Shown here one piece after another: positions 31,923-39,263 of a stretch of 39,715 bases of DNA. The DNA is from Bacillus sp. MUM 116 (lineage in GTDB: Bacteria; Bacillota; Bacilli; Bacillales; Cytobacillaceae), in assembly GCF_001866655.1 (NCBI RefSeq), contig NZ_MLYR01000088.1, forward strand, positions 1-39,715, in the 5' to 3' direction. Position 1 is the stretch's first letter; each line of letters starts with the position of its first letter. The translations under genes and the position numbers were made by a program. The notes beneath the pieces were generated by a model, which had not been told where the DNA came from, made no database searches, and saw nothing but the letters and a program-made list of their open reading frames with translations.

Positions 31923-33389
31923 ATGCAAACGGAAGTTTTTACAAAAACATTTTTCAATTATATTAATGGTGAATGGGTCGAAAGTGAATCAGGTGAGGTG
32001 ATTAAAAGTATCAATCCGGCCAACCGATATGAAGTGGTTGGGAAGGTGCAAAAGTCAACACTTACCGATTTAAAGGCTGCTGTTGAGGCAGCAAAAGCGG
32101 CGAAAAAATTATGGTGGAAGCTGGGCGGACCATCGCGTGGGACTTACCTGTTTAAAGTTGCAGATATCTTGGAGACTAATCTTGATGACATCGCTGAGAC
32201 GATGACACGGGAAATGGGGAAAACTTTGGCGGAAGCTAAGGGTGAGACCGCGCGTGGTGTGGCAATTTTGCGTTATTATGCCGGTGAAGGGATGCGAAAA
32301 ACCGGTGATGTCATTCCATCATCAGACAGCGGTGCCTTGATGTTTACGACAAGGGCTCCATTAGGAGTGGTCGGTGTCATTACACCATGGAATTTCCCTG
32401 TGGCGATTCCGATTTGGAAGATTGCACCTGCGTTGATTTACGGCAATACGGTTGTATTTAAACCGGCGACGGAAGCGGCAGTGACGGCGGCAAAAGTTGT
32501 GGAGTGTTTTGAAAGAGCAGGATTTCCAAAAGGTGTTTTAAACTTTGTTACTGGTTCGGGTTCTGTGATTGGAAATGGGCTCATTGAACATCCGGATATC
32601 AATGGGATTACGTTTACCGGCTCTTCGGCAACAGGGAAAAAGGTTGGGCAGGGGGCTGTAGCACGCGGCGCGAAATTCCAGCTTGAAATGGGCGGGAAAA
32701 ATCCAGTGATAGTTGCGGAAGATGCGGATTTGGTGAAAGCGGTGGATGCTGTAATCAGCGGGGGGCTAAAATCGACTGGTCAAAAATGTACCTGCACAAG
32801 TCGCGTAATTGTCCTTGAAAAAGTGTATGATGCGTTTAAGGAATTGCTTCTGGAGAAGGTTCGTGAAATTAAGGTTGGTGACGGACTTGCTGAAGATTCA
32901 TGGATGGGGCCTTGTGCGAGTGAGAGCCAACTAAATACCGTAAAGTATTATATTAAGGTTGCGAAGAAGGAAGGAGCCGTTTTGCTTTGCGGCGGGGATC
33001 AGCCAGCTAATCCTGAATTGAAGGATGGTTTTTATATCAATCCAACCGTTTTTGAGGGTGTATCAACTGATATGACGATTGCACAGGAAGAGATTTTCGG
33101 ACCGGTTTTAGCGTTAATAAAGGTGGAATCACTGGAAAATGCGATTGAAATTGCCAATGATTCCGAATATGGATTAAGTGCATCTATTTTTACAAGCAAT
33201 ATTGGCAAAATGCTTACGTTTATTGATGATATGGAAGCAGGATTGGTACGGATCAACGCAGAAAGTGCCGGCGTCGAACTCCAAGCCCCATTTGGCGGAA
33301 TGAAATCCTCCTCTTCCGGATCACGTGAACAAGGCGAAGCCGCCAAAGAATTCTTCACCGCCATAAAAACAGTGTTCGTTAAAGGATAG
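31923..33389 (+). CDS. Aldehyde dehydrogenase, probable alpha-ketoglutarate semialdehyde dehydrogenase
   Basis: 488-aa NAD(P)-dependent aldehyde dehydrogenase. The conserved Asn is in TPWNFPVAIP, the coenzyme loop is FTGSSATGKKVG, the general base Glu255 is in QLEMGGKNP and the catalytic Cys289 in GQKCTCTS. In 4-hydroxyproline catabolism the last step oxidises 2,5-dioxopentanoate to alpha-ketoglutarate. The position as last gene of the cluster, with the deaminase upstream, supports this over other substrates. The start ATG has only a distant AGGTGGTG site. A dispersed repeat overlaps the stop codon, and a bidirectional terminator follows. Confidence 0.9.
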   Translation: MQTEVFTKTFFNYINGEWVESESGEVIKSINPANRYEVVGKVQKSTLTDLKAAVEAAKAAKKLWWKLGGPSRGTYLFKVADILETNLDDIAETMTREMGKTLAEAKGETARGVAILRYYAGEGMRKTGDVIPSSDSGALMFTTRAPLGVVGVITPWNFPVAIPIWKIAPALIYGNTVVFKPATEAAVTAAKVVECFERAGFPKGVLNFVTGSGSVIGNGLIEHPDINGITFTGSSATGKKVGQGAVARGAKFQLEMGGKNPVIVAEDADLVKAVDAVISGGLKSTGQKCTCTSRVIVLEKVYDAFKELLLEKVREIKVGDGLAEDSWMGPCASESQLNTVKYYIKVAKKEGAVLLCGGDQPANPELKDGFYINPTVFEGVSTDMTIAQEEIFGPVLALIKVESLENAIEIANDSEYGLSASIFTSNIGKMLTFIDDMEAGLVRINAESAGVELQAPFGGMKSSSSGSREQGEAAKEFFTAIKTVFVKG

Positions 33390-33443
33390 GTGACAGGCAC
33401 CGTTCGTGGACAAATCAGCAATTTTGTCCGCGATGGGTGGACA
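33389..33443 (+). repeat. Dispersed 3'-end repeat, copy F
   Basis: The best-preserved copy: GGTGACAGGCACCGTTCGTGG, a hairpin of GGACAAA with TTTTGTCC (33408-33428), and a GGGTGGACA end. Its first base is the last base of the aldehyde dehydrogenase stop codon. Confidence 0.85.
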
Positions 33444-33474
33444 ATGGGAGGCAATTTTTTTATACAAGAATAAA

Positions 33475-33520
33475 AAACCAAGGTTGGAAAGACTATTTTG
33501 TCATTTCACAGCCTTGGTTT
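33475..33520. terminator. Bidirectional terminator between convergent genes
   Basis: AAACCAAGG (33475-33483) pairs with CCTTGGTTT (33512-33520). The loop can extend the stem through GAAAGAC with GTCATTTC. T-rich tracts follow on the plus strand, and a run of six Ts follows on the minus strand. It serves the aldehyde dehydrogenase and the convergent dicarboxylate symporter. Confidence 0.8.
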
Positions 33521-33540
33521 GTTTTGTTTGGTCCACTTAA

Positions 33541-33596
33541 AGAGATTAAGCATTATTTATCCGAGAAAGGCTCTATTTCTTTTGCATTTAATCTCT
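33541..33596. other. Second long inverted repeat in the convergent gap
   Basis: AGAGATTAA (33541-33549) pairs with TTAATCTCT (33588-33596), with a smaller GAG/CTC pair inside. It lies between repeat copies F and G, close to the symporter 3' end, and has no coding role. Confidence 0.6.
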
Positions 33597-33598
33597 AT

Positions 33599-33652
33599 GT
33601 CCATTCCACATAGACAAAATACCCTGTTTGTCCACGAATGGTGACAGGCACC
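33599..33652 (-). repeat. Dispersed 3'-end repeat, copy G (reverse)
   Basis: The copy faces copy F. TTTGTCCACGAATGGTGACA shows the GTGGACAAA arm in reverse sense, while the terminal quasi-palindrome GGTGACAGGCACC (33640-33652) is in forward sense. It ends 12 bases from the symporter stop codon. Confidence 0.75.
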
Positions 33653-33663
33653 ATGTGCACCTC

Positions 33664-34929
33664 TTATGCGCTGATGTTTACTTCAGATTTTTCTGTTTCT
33701 CCTTGCGGGTGGAATTCTTTTTCCATTTTGGAAACGACAACAGTTGCTACTCCGTTACCGATTAGGTTTGTAATGGCGCGTGCTTCGGACATGAAGCGGT
33801 CGACACCGAGTAAGAGCGCGATACCTTCAACTGGAATAACCGGAAAAGCTGAAAGGGTAGCGGCAAGAGTAATGAAACCGGAACCTGTAACACCTGCTGC
33901 CCCTTTTGAAGTCAGCATTAAAATTCCTAGTAAAGTAATTTGGTGCCAAATTGTGATATCTACATGATAAGCCTGTGCAATAAAGATGGCTGCCATTGAA
34001 AGATAAATCGCAGTACCATCCAGGTTAAATGAATAACCGGTTGGTACAACAAGACCTACAACAGATTTGGAACAGCCGTATTTTTCAAGGCGTTCCATCA
34101 TTCTTGGCAGTGCTGATTCAGAAGAAGAAGTACCTAGTACCAATAAAATTTCTTCTTTAATATAGGCGATGAATTTTAAAATATTGAAACCGTAAAACTT
34201 TGCAACTGCTCCTAAAACAAAGATGATAAAAATAAACATCGTCGCGTACACGCTTCCCATCAGTTTTCCAAGGGACACTAAAGAGCCGAGCCCAAAATTA
34301 CCAATCGTATAAGCCATTGCCCCAAATGCGGCAACCGGAGAAAACTTCATGACAATATTAACAATTTTAAAGAAGATTTCGGTTAAATCCTCAAACAAGG
34401 CAACAACACGCTTGCCCTTTTCTCCGAAAGATGCAAGAGCAATCCCAAATAGAACAGAGAAGAATAAGATCGGAAGGAGTTGTCCATTTGCCATAGCTGC
34501 AACAAAATTATCCGGAATAATTCCTAAAATAAACTCAACAAATCCATGACTTGTTTCTTTTGCCTGTTCAGTAAACTGAGCAACATCACTGGCTTTCGCA
34601 CCATGTGTATCAAAACCGGATCCAGGCTTAAGGATATTTACTAGTAATAAACCAATTGCTAATGCAATCGTAGAAATAATTTCAAAATAGAGGAGTGCTT
34701 TACCGCCAATTCGCCCAACCTTCTTTAAATCTCCCATATTTCCAATTCCAATGACAATCGTAAAAAAGACAATTGGTGCGATGACCATTTTAATCAGCTT
34801 GATAAATATATCCGCCAATACCTTTAATTCAGCCCCGAATTTTGGAAACAAGAAACCCACAATGACTCCAAGAAGAATACCTGTTAATACTTGTACCGTT
34901 AAATTTTTAAAACTAATCCTCATCCTCAT
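33664..34929 (-). CDS. dctA: Dicarboxylate/amino acid:cation symporter, DctA/DctP type
   Basis: 421-aa DAACS-family membrane carrier with about eight membrane helices and two re-entrant loops. The signature is complete: GTSSSESALPRM (serine-rich loop), VPTGYSFNLDGTAIY, TSKGAAGVTGSGF and the late DRFMSEARAITNLIGN. The NLDGT and MSEARAITN forms are those of C4-dicarboxylate carriers (succinate, fumarate, malate) rather than glutamate carriers. It is divergent from a CitB-type regulator and a sensor kinase, the same logic as the B. subtilis dctP locus. ATG 34929 follows GAAGGAG; ATG 34923 is possible. A perfect cre match lies 26 bases upstream, predicting glucose repression. Confidence 0.94.
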   Translation of the reverse strand: MRMRISFKNLTVQVLTGILLGVIVGFLFPKFGAELKVLADIFIKLIKMVIAPIVFFTIVIGIGNMGDLKKVGRIGGKALLYFEIISTIALAIGLLLVNILKPGSGFDTHGAKASDVAQFTEQAKETSHGFVEFILGIIPDNFVAAMANGQLLPILFFSVLFGIALASFGEKGKRVVALFEDLTEIFFKIVNIVMKFSPVAAFGAMAYTIGNFGLGSLVSLGKLMGSVYATMFIFIIFVLGAVAKFYGFNILKFIAYIKEEILLVLGTSSSESALPRMMERLEKYGCSKSVVGLVVPTGYSFNLDGTAIYLSMAAIFIAQAYHVDITIWHQITLLGILMLTSKGAAGVTGSGFITLAATLSAFPVIPVEGIALLLGVDRFMSEARAITNLIGNGVATVVVSKMEKEFHPQGETEKSEVNISA

Positions 34930-34954
34930 CCTTGTTACACTCCTTCGTTAAAAT

Positions 34955-34968
34955 TGTTATCGCTTTCA
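34955..34968 (-). promoter_or_regulatory. Perfect cre consensus upstream of dctA
   Basis: On the minus strand TGAAAGCGATAACA matches the stricter consensus TGWAANCGNTNWCA at every position. It lies 26 bases before the dctA start, downstream of or at the likely promoter, a repressing position for CcpA. Confidence 0.7.
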
Positions 34969-35148
34969 TTCCATCTACTTACATGATAAAAGAAAATTCA
35001 GAAAAGAATGGGTTTTGGTCATATTGGTCTTATTGTTCCTTTTGTTATCTAAAAATTATTGGAAATAGTATTTACTCAATTTACTATACTGATAAAATAG
35101 GGGATTATAGTAATAGATTTAAAAGTTAAAAAACAAGGGGGAACTGCG

Positions 35149-35826
35149 TTGTTTCCATTAAAGGTTATTTTAGTAGAAGATGATCCAATGGTTCGGGAAG
35201 TTCACCGCCAGTTTATTGAAAGAATTGAGGGATTCACGATTATCGCTACCGCTTCAAACGGGCTTGAAGGCATTAAATTAATAAAAGACTCCCAACCAGA
35301 CTTGGCGATTATCGATATTTATATGCCCCATGTTAGTGGTCTGGAAATGGTACGAGAATTGCGTTCAGAGAATGTAGCTATCGACGTAATCGCTATTACG
35401 GCCGCAAATGATATTGAAACAGTTCACCGCGTCTTGCAGCAGGGGGCGGTTGACTATATTATGAAGCCTTTTACGTTCGAAAGAATCAAAAAATCACTAG
35501 TAAACTATAAGGTATATCGAAGCAAATTAAATGGAAAAGAATCAATGGGGCAGGATGAACTGGACCAGCTTTTATTTTTAAAAAATAAAGAAGAAGAGGG
35601 AATAGAAAGCCTGCCAAAGGGACTAAACCCCAATACGTTGACCAAAATTACAACCTATCTTTCTCAGCAAAAAAATCCAGTTTCCGCTGAAGAAGTTGCG
35701 GAGGGCATTGGCATCGCCCGGGTAACAGCCCGCCGGTATCTTGATTTTTTAGAAAAAGAAGGGAAAGTGAAGATTCATGTTCATTACGGCGGTGTAGGAA
35801 GACCGGTTAATCGCTACGGAATTTAA
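35149..35826 (+). CDS. CitB/DctR-family response regulator
   Basis: 225-aa regulator. In its receiver domain (about 4-120), E10-D11-D12 form the acidic pocket, Asp56 in AIIDIYMP is the phosphoacceptor, and Thr84 and Lys106 (IMKPF) complete the active site. The C-terminal winged helix contains AEEVAEGIGIARVTARRYLD, the CitB-type helix-turn-helix. The start is TTG 35149 with AAGGGGG seven bases before it; TTG may limit its level. It precedes its kinase and is divergent from dctA, its probable target. The regulator of the tct locus is a clear paralogue. Confidence 0.92.
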   Translation: MFPLKVILVEDDPMVREVHRQFIERIEGFTIIATASNGLEGIKLIKDSQPDLAIIDIYMPHVSGLEMVRELRSENVAIDVIAITAANDIETVHRVLQQGAVDYIMKPFTFERIKKSLVNYKVYRSKLNGKESMGQDELDQLLFLKNKEEEGIESLPKGLNPNTLTKITTYLSQQKNPVSAEEVAEGIGIARVTARRYLDFLEKEGKVKIHVHYGGVGRPVNRYGI

Positions 35827-35856
35827 GATTTTTAGGTCCGAGAAAGGGGGAACATC

Positions 35857-37473
35857 ATGGAAGGGCTTGTGTATAAAAGACTCTCAAAGCCAAAAATTCA
35901 CCTTCAAACAGTCATCACGTTGATGGTATGTTTTGTGGTGGTTTTGGCCTTTCTCGTAACCGATGTATTAATTTCCTATAGGATTTCGAATCAAACAGAA
36001 AAAAACCAAGCGGATAAAGCAACCCACATAGCAAAAATTGTTGCTCAGACCCCCCTTGTGATTGATGGACTTAAGGGAATAGTGGATGAAAAGGAAATCC
36101 AAAGATTTGCCAGTCAAATAAGGAAATCCACTCAAGTTGAATTTATCGTGGTGATGGATATGAACGGGATCCGCAAATCCCATCCAAATAAAACCGAAAT
36201 TGGTAAGCATTTTGTCGGCGGGGATGAACAGGATGTTCTAAAAGGACAGGAGCATGTTTCGATTGCTAAAGGGACAATGGGGGTTTCGTTGCGTTCGTTT
36301 ATTCCCGTTTATGATGAAAAACATAAGCAGGTTGGAGCAGTTGCCGTCGGGATTTCTTTGGAAAAAGTCAATCAAGCCGTTGAACAGAGCCGCAATATTA
36401 TTTTAATTGGGACGGTTTTTGGAATTTTGGTCGGTATCATCGGGGCTCTTTTTTTGGCTAGGAAAATTAAAAAGATATTATTTGGCCTGGAACCAAGTGA
36501 AATCGCCAAAATTCTAGAAGAAAGAAGTACAATGCTTCAATCTACAAGAGAGGGAATGCTTGCGGTCGATCAGGAGGGCAGGATTACCTTGGTAAATAAT
36601 GAAGCCATTCGGCTTTTTCACAAAGCAGGGATTCAGGATTCGCCAATTGGAAGAAAAATTGACGGGTATTTACCGAATTCCCGGCTGACTTCGGTCTTAA
36701 AATCAGGGGATCCTCATTATGATCAAGAGCAAGACCTCGGCGGTGCCACCATTATTACGAACCGTGTTCCCATCATAGTAAAAGGAAAAATTGTCGGTGC
36801 AATTGCTACATTCCGTGAAAAAACAGAGATCAAGCAGTTGGCGGAACAATTAACAGGGGTTAAACTCTATGCAGAAGCTCTAAGAACGCAGTCACATGAA
36901 TTTATGAATAAATTGCATGTAATTTCAGGGCTGATTCATATGAAAAATTTCGAAAGGGTTTCCTCGTATATAACCGATCTTGTCGATCATCAGCAAACCG
37001 AAGTAAACTTTGTAGTCAGCCGTTTTAAGGACCCGGTTTTAGCAGGCTTTCTTTTAGGAAAACTAAGTTATGCAAGAGAGAACGGCTCTGAATTGACCAT
37101 TGATGGGGAAGGGATCATACCTGAACCACTGCGCCAGGAAACAACTCATGAATTGGTAACGATTCTTGGAAACCTAATTGATAATGCTTTAGATGCACTG
37201 AAAGATTCGATGATTAAATCAGTTAATTTCAGGTTCGATTATTACGAAGGCCAACTTGTATTTGAAATCCACGATACAGGAAAAGGAATTCCGGAATCAG
37301 CTGTAGATCAACTATTTATTAAAGGGTACTCCACTAATGGGCAAGATCGTGGAATCGGCCTATATTTAGTAAAGCAAAGCATCGAATCGTTAAACGGCAC
37401 CATTGAAGTCATTTCAACAGAAGGTAAAGGCACCACCTTCATCGTCTTCATGCCTTATCAAAGTAAAGAATAG
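35857..37473 (+). CDS. DctS/CitA-family sensor histidine kinase
   Basis: 538-aa membrane kinase. TM1 (about 18-38) and TM2 (about 180-201) flank an extracytoplasmic Cache/PAS domain with the dicarboxylate signature SHPNKTEIGKHFVGGD (108-123) and GTMGVSLRSF. A cytoplasmic PAS domain (about 215-330) follows. The phosphorylated His347 is in QSHEFMNKLH, and the HATPase domain has NLIDNALDAL, HDTGKGIP and GIGLYLVKQ. It should sense external C4-dicarboxylates and activate dctA through the preceding regulator. ATG 35857 has AAAGGGGG upstream. It is similar in plan to the tct kinase, with the gene order relative to the regulator reversed. Confidence 0.92.
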   Translation: MEGLVYKRLSKPKIHLQTVITLMVCFVVVLAFLVTDVLISYRISNQTEKNQADKATHIAKIVAQTPLVIDGLKGIVDEKEIQRFASQIRKSTQVEFIVVMDMNGIRKSHPNKTEIGKHFVGGDEQDVLKGQEHVSIAKGTMGVSLRSFIPVYDEKHKQVGAVAVGISLEKVNQAVEQSRNIILIGTVFGILVGIIGALFLARKIKKILFGLEPSEIAKILEERSTMLQSTREGMLAVDQEGRITLVNNEAIRLFHKAGIQDSPIGRKIDGYLPNSRLTSVLKSGDPHYDQEQDLGGATIITNRVPIIVKGKIVGAIATFREKTEIKQLAEQLTGVKLYAEALRTQSHEFMNKLHVISGLIHMKNFERVSSYITDLVDHQQTEVNFVVSRFKDPVLAGFLLGKLSYARENGSELTIDGEGIIPEPLRQETTHELVTILGNLIDNALDALKDSMIKSVNFRFDYYEGQLVFEIHDTGKGIPESAVDQLFIKGYSTNGQDRGIGLYLVKQSIESLNGTIEVISTEGKGTTFIVFMPYQSKE

Positions 37474-37483
37474 GATAATGTAG

Positions 37484-37537
37484 TGTCCGCTAGGGGCGGA
37501 CATTTTGTTGAAAAAGTCCACGGGCGGTGCCTGTCAC
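37484..37537 (-). repeat. Dispersed 3'-end repeat, copy H (reverse)
   Basis: The copy reads TGTCCGC...GCGGACA, then AAGTCCACGGGCGGTGCCTG and TCAC. It starts 11 bases after the kinase stop codon and ends 18 bases before the next start codon, so it separates the kinase from the AraC-type gene. Confidence 0.75.
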
Positions 37538-37555
37538 TGAAAGGAGCTCTATTAT

Positions 37556-39058
37556 ATGGAAGGAAAATGGCTGATTGCGGATCGGGATTTGAATGAGCGG
37601 GAGGGGTTGAAGTGGTGGTTGAGGACATCTTCCATTCCGGTTACGAATATTTTGTTAGCGTCCGATTACCAGGAATTTATTGTTATATTTGAGCGAGATA
37701 TCCCGGATATAGTTGTGATGGAGCTGGATATGATCGGCAGGGAAGATTGGTCTTCTTTCCGTGAGTTGTTGCAAATCTATGATCCAGTCCTCATACTTAC
37801 AAGTGCCGAGTCCACGTTTGAAAAGGCCCGTTTGGCGATTGACATGCAGGCTTTAGACCTGATGATAAAACCTTTTTCGACCACAAAGGTAAATTCGGCC
37901 TTTCAAAAGGCATCCCGAAGAATTGGCAAAAAAAATAGCTCAAATGGGGGACAATATACCCATTCATATAAAGACCTATCCTATGAAGCACTATTTAATT
38001 CTCAATCCTCCGCAAGGCAAGAATATCAAATGGCGGCCTTTAAAACGGAAAATGCTGAGACAATCGGCACGCTGAGTTCCTTTTTGTCTGAATATCCATT
38101 TAAAGATCTGCATGGTGTCTTCACTCTTAGTGATATGATTGTCCTTTTGTTTCTTGAAACTTGCCCTAATATTACGGAGCAATGCCAAAAAGCAATGAGA
38201 AAGTGGGATGAGGAATTCTTAGAGCCTCTAGCGATAGTAGTTTATACGGGGAAAAATCCGGCGGTAACCATACATCAAAAATATCTTCAAACTAAGAAAA
38301 TGCTAGAGTTTACCTATTATAAAGGTTATAAGCAGGTAGTTGAGTTTGAGTATTCTCCTGATTGGGTGCATATGGATCCGTTTCTAACCCCGCCAGAGCA
38401 ACGGAAATGGGTAGATATGCTGAATAATTTTGATTTGGAAAAAATAAAAAAATGGCTATACGACGAATTTCTTCAGCTTCAAAATCCTTATCCTGATCCC
38501 GGATTGGTAAGAATCAGGCTAACAAGTATTCTCGCGCAAATCAGAAGGTATATGCAGACCTATAATTTGGTTGACCAGCCTCTCTATGAGCGCGAATACC
38601 GTTATATCTTTAATTCAATTTTATATGATACGGTTTTATATCGAACGGTTCAGAACCTCATCCTATTTATTCAAAAAATCTTTATTGGTGCAGAAGCGAG
38701 TTCACGGAACTATAAACAGGATCCAATCGAACGAGGAATTGCTTACATGGAAGCTAATTTTTCCAACACGAATTTGAAGCTGGAAGATGTGGCGCAGTAT
38801 GTCGATCGAAATCCATCCTATTTCAGTCATCTGCTCATTTCAAAATCGGGAAAAGGCTTTACCGAAGTCCTTGCCGGCATCAGGATTAAGGAAGCAAAAC
38901 GTCTTCTCATTGAGACAAGAAAGCCAATTAAAGAAATTTCTTATCTTGTCGGCTATCAAAATACGAATTATTTTAGCCGGATATTCAAAGAAACAATAGG
39001 GATGTCTCCGAGAGAATACCGCTTAAATAAAACAGAAAATCTGACTCGGGAAAATTAG
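37556..39058 (+). CDS. YesN-type AraC regulator with degenerate receiver domain
   Basis: 500-aa protein: N-terminal receiver-like domain (about 1-125), long middle region (about 130-390) and C-terminal AraC double helix-turn-helix (about 398-496; LKLEDVAQYVDRNPSYFSHL and the second helix ISYLVGYQNTNYFSRIFKE). In the receiver the phosphoacceptor Asp is replaced by Glu56 (IVVMELDM), while Thr82 and Lys105 (LMIKPF) are kept and the acidic pair reads D9-R10-D11. It may thus be locked on or unregulated by phosphorylation. No kinase of the YesM type adjoins. ATG 37556 follows AAAGGAG. The gene lies directly upstream of hutU in the same direction, so Hut control is a possible role (inference). Confidence 0.88.
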   Translation: MEGKWLIADRDLNEREGLKWWLRTSSIPVTNILLASDYQEFIVIFERDIPDIVVMELDMIGREDWSSFRELLQIYDPVLILTSAESTFEKARLAIDMQALDLMIKPFSTTKVNSAFQKASRRIGKKNSSNGGQYTHSYKDLSYEALFNSQSSARQEYQMAAFKTENAETIGTLSSFLSEYPFKDLHGVFTLSDMIVLLFLETCPNITEQCQKAMRKWDEEFLEPLAIVVYTGKNPAVTIHQKYLQTKKMLEFTYYKGYKQVVEFEYSPDWVHMDPFLTPPEQRKWVDMLNNFDLEKIKKWLYDEFLQLQNPYPDPGLVRIRLTSILAQIRRYMQTYNLVDQPLYEREYRYIFNSILYDTVLYRTVQNLILFIQKIFIGAEASSRNYKQDPIERGIAYMEANFSNTNLKLEDVAQYVDRNPSYFSHLLISKSGKGFTEVLAGIRIKEAKRLLIETRKPIKEISYLVGYQNTNYFSRIFKETIGMSPREYRLNKTENLTREN

Positions 39059-39083
39059 GACCGTTACGGCGGTCTATTTTTTT
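39059..39083 (+). terminator. Rho-independent terminator after the AraC-type gene
   Basis: GACCG (39059-39063) pairs with CGGTC (39070-39074) around TTACGG, followed by TATTTTTTT. It directly follows the stop codon and separates the regulator from hutU. Confidence 0.7.
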
Positions 39084-39182
39084 GTAAAATCTAGATAAAA
39101 TGCATGTTTCTAAAAATTTTATAGTAAATAGCCAATAATTTTTCTATAAACACGCCATATTTTGAAAAATTTTATACTTTTT

Positions 39183-39247
39183 CTAATGTTTCATTCGTAT
39201 TTTTCAGAACATTAGCTTTATATAATGAAATCAGAGTTAAACATTAG
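39183..39247 (+). promoter_or_regulatory. hutU promoter region with three AACATTAG motifs
   Basis: A consensus -10 TATAAT lies at 39221-39226 with no good -35. AACATTAG occurs at 39208-39215 and 39240-39247, and in inverse form, CTAATGTT, at 39183-39190. The copies surround the expected polymerase site, so a dimeric regulator may bind here. The regulator is unknown; the adjacent AraC-type protein is one candidate. Confidence 0.55.
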
Positions 39248-39263
39248 TTAAGGGGTGTAAACA

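Noticed and set aside
33638..33967. 109-codon plus-strand ORF opposite the 3' end of dctA
   Set aside because: It lies antisense to a clear symporter gene, starts inside a repeat copy and has no ribosome binding site.
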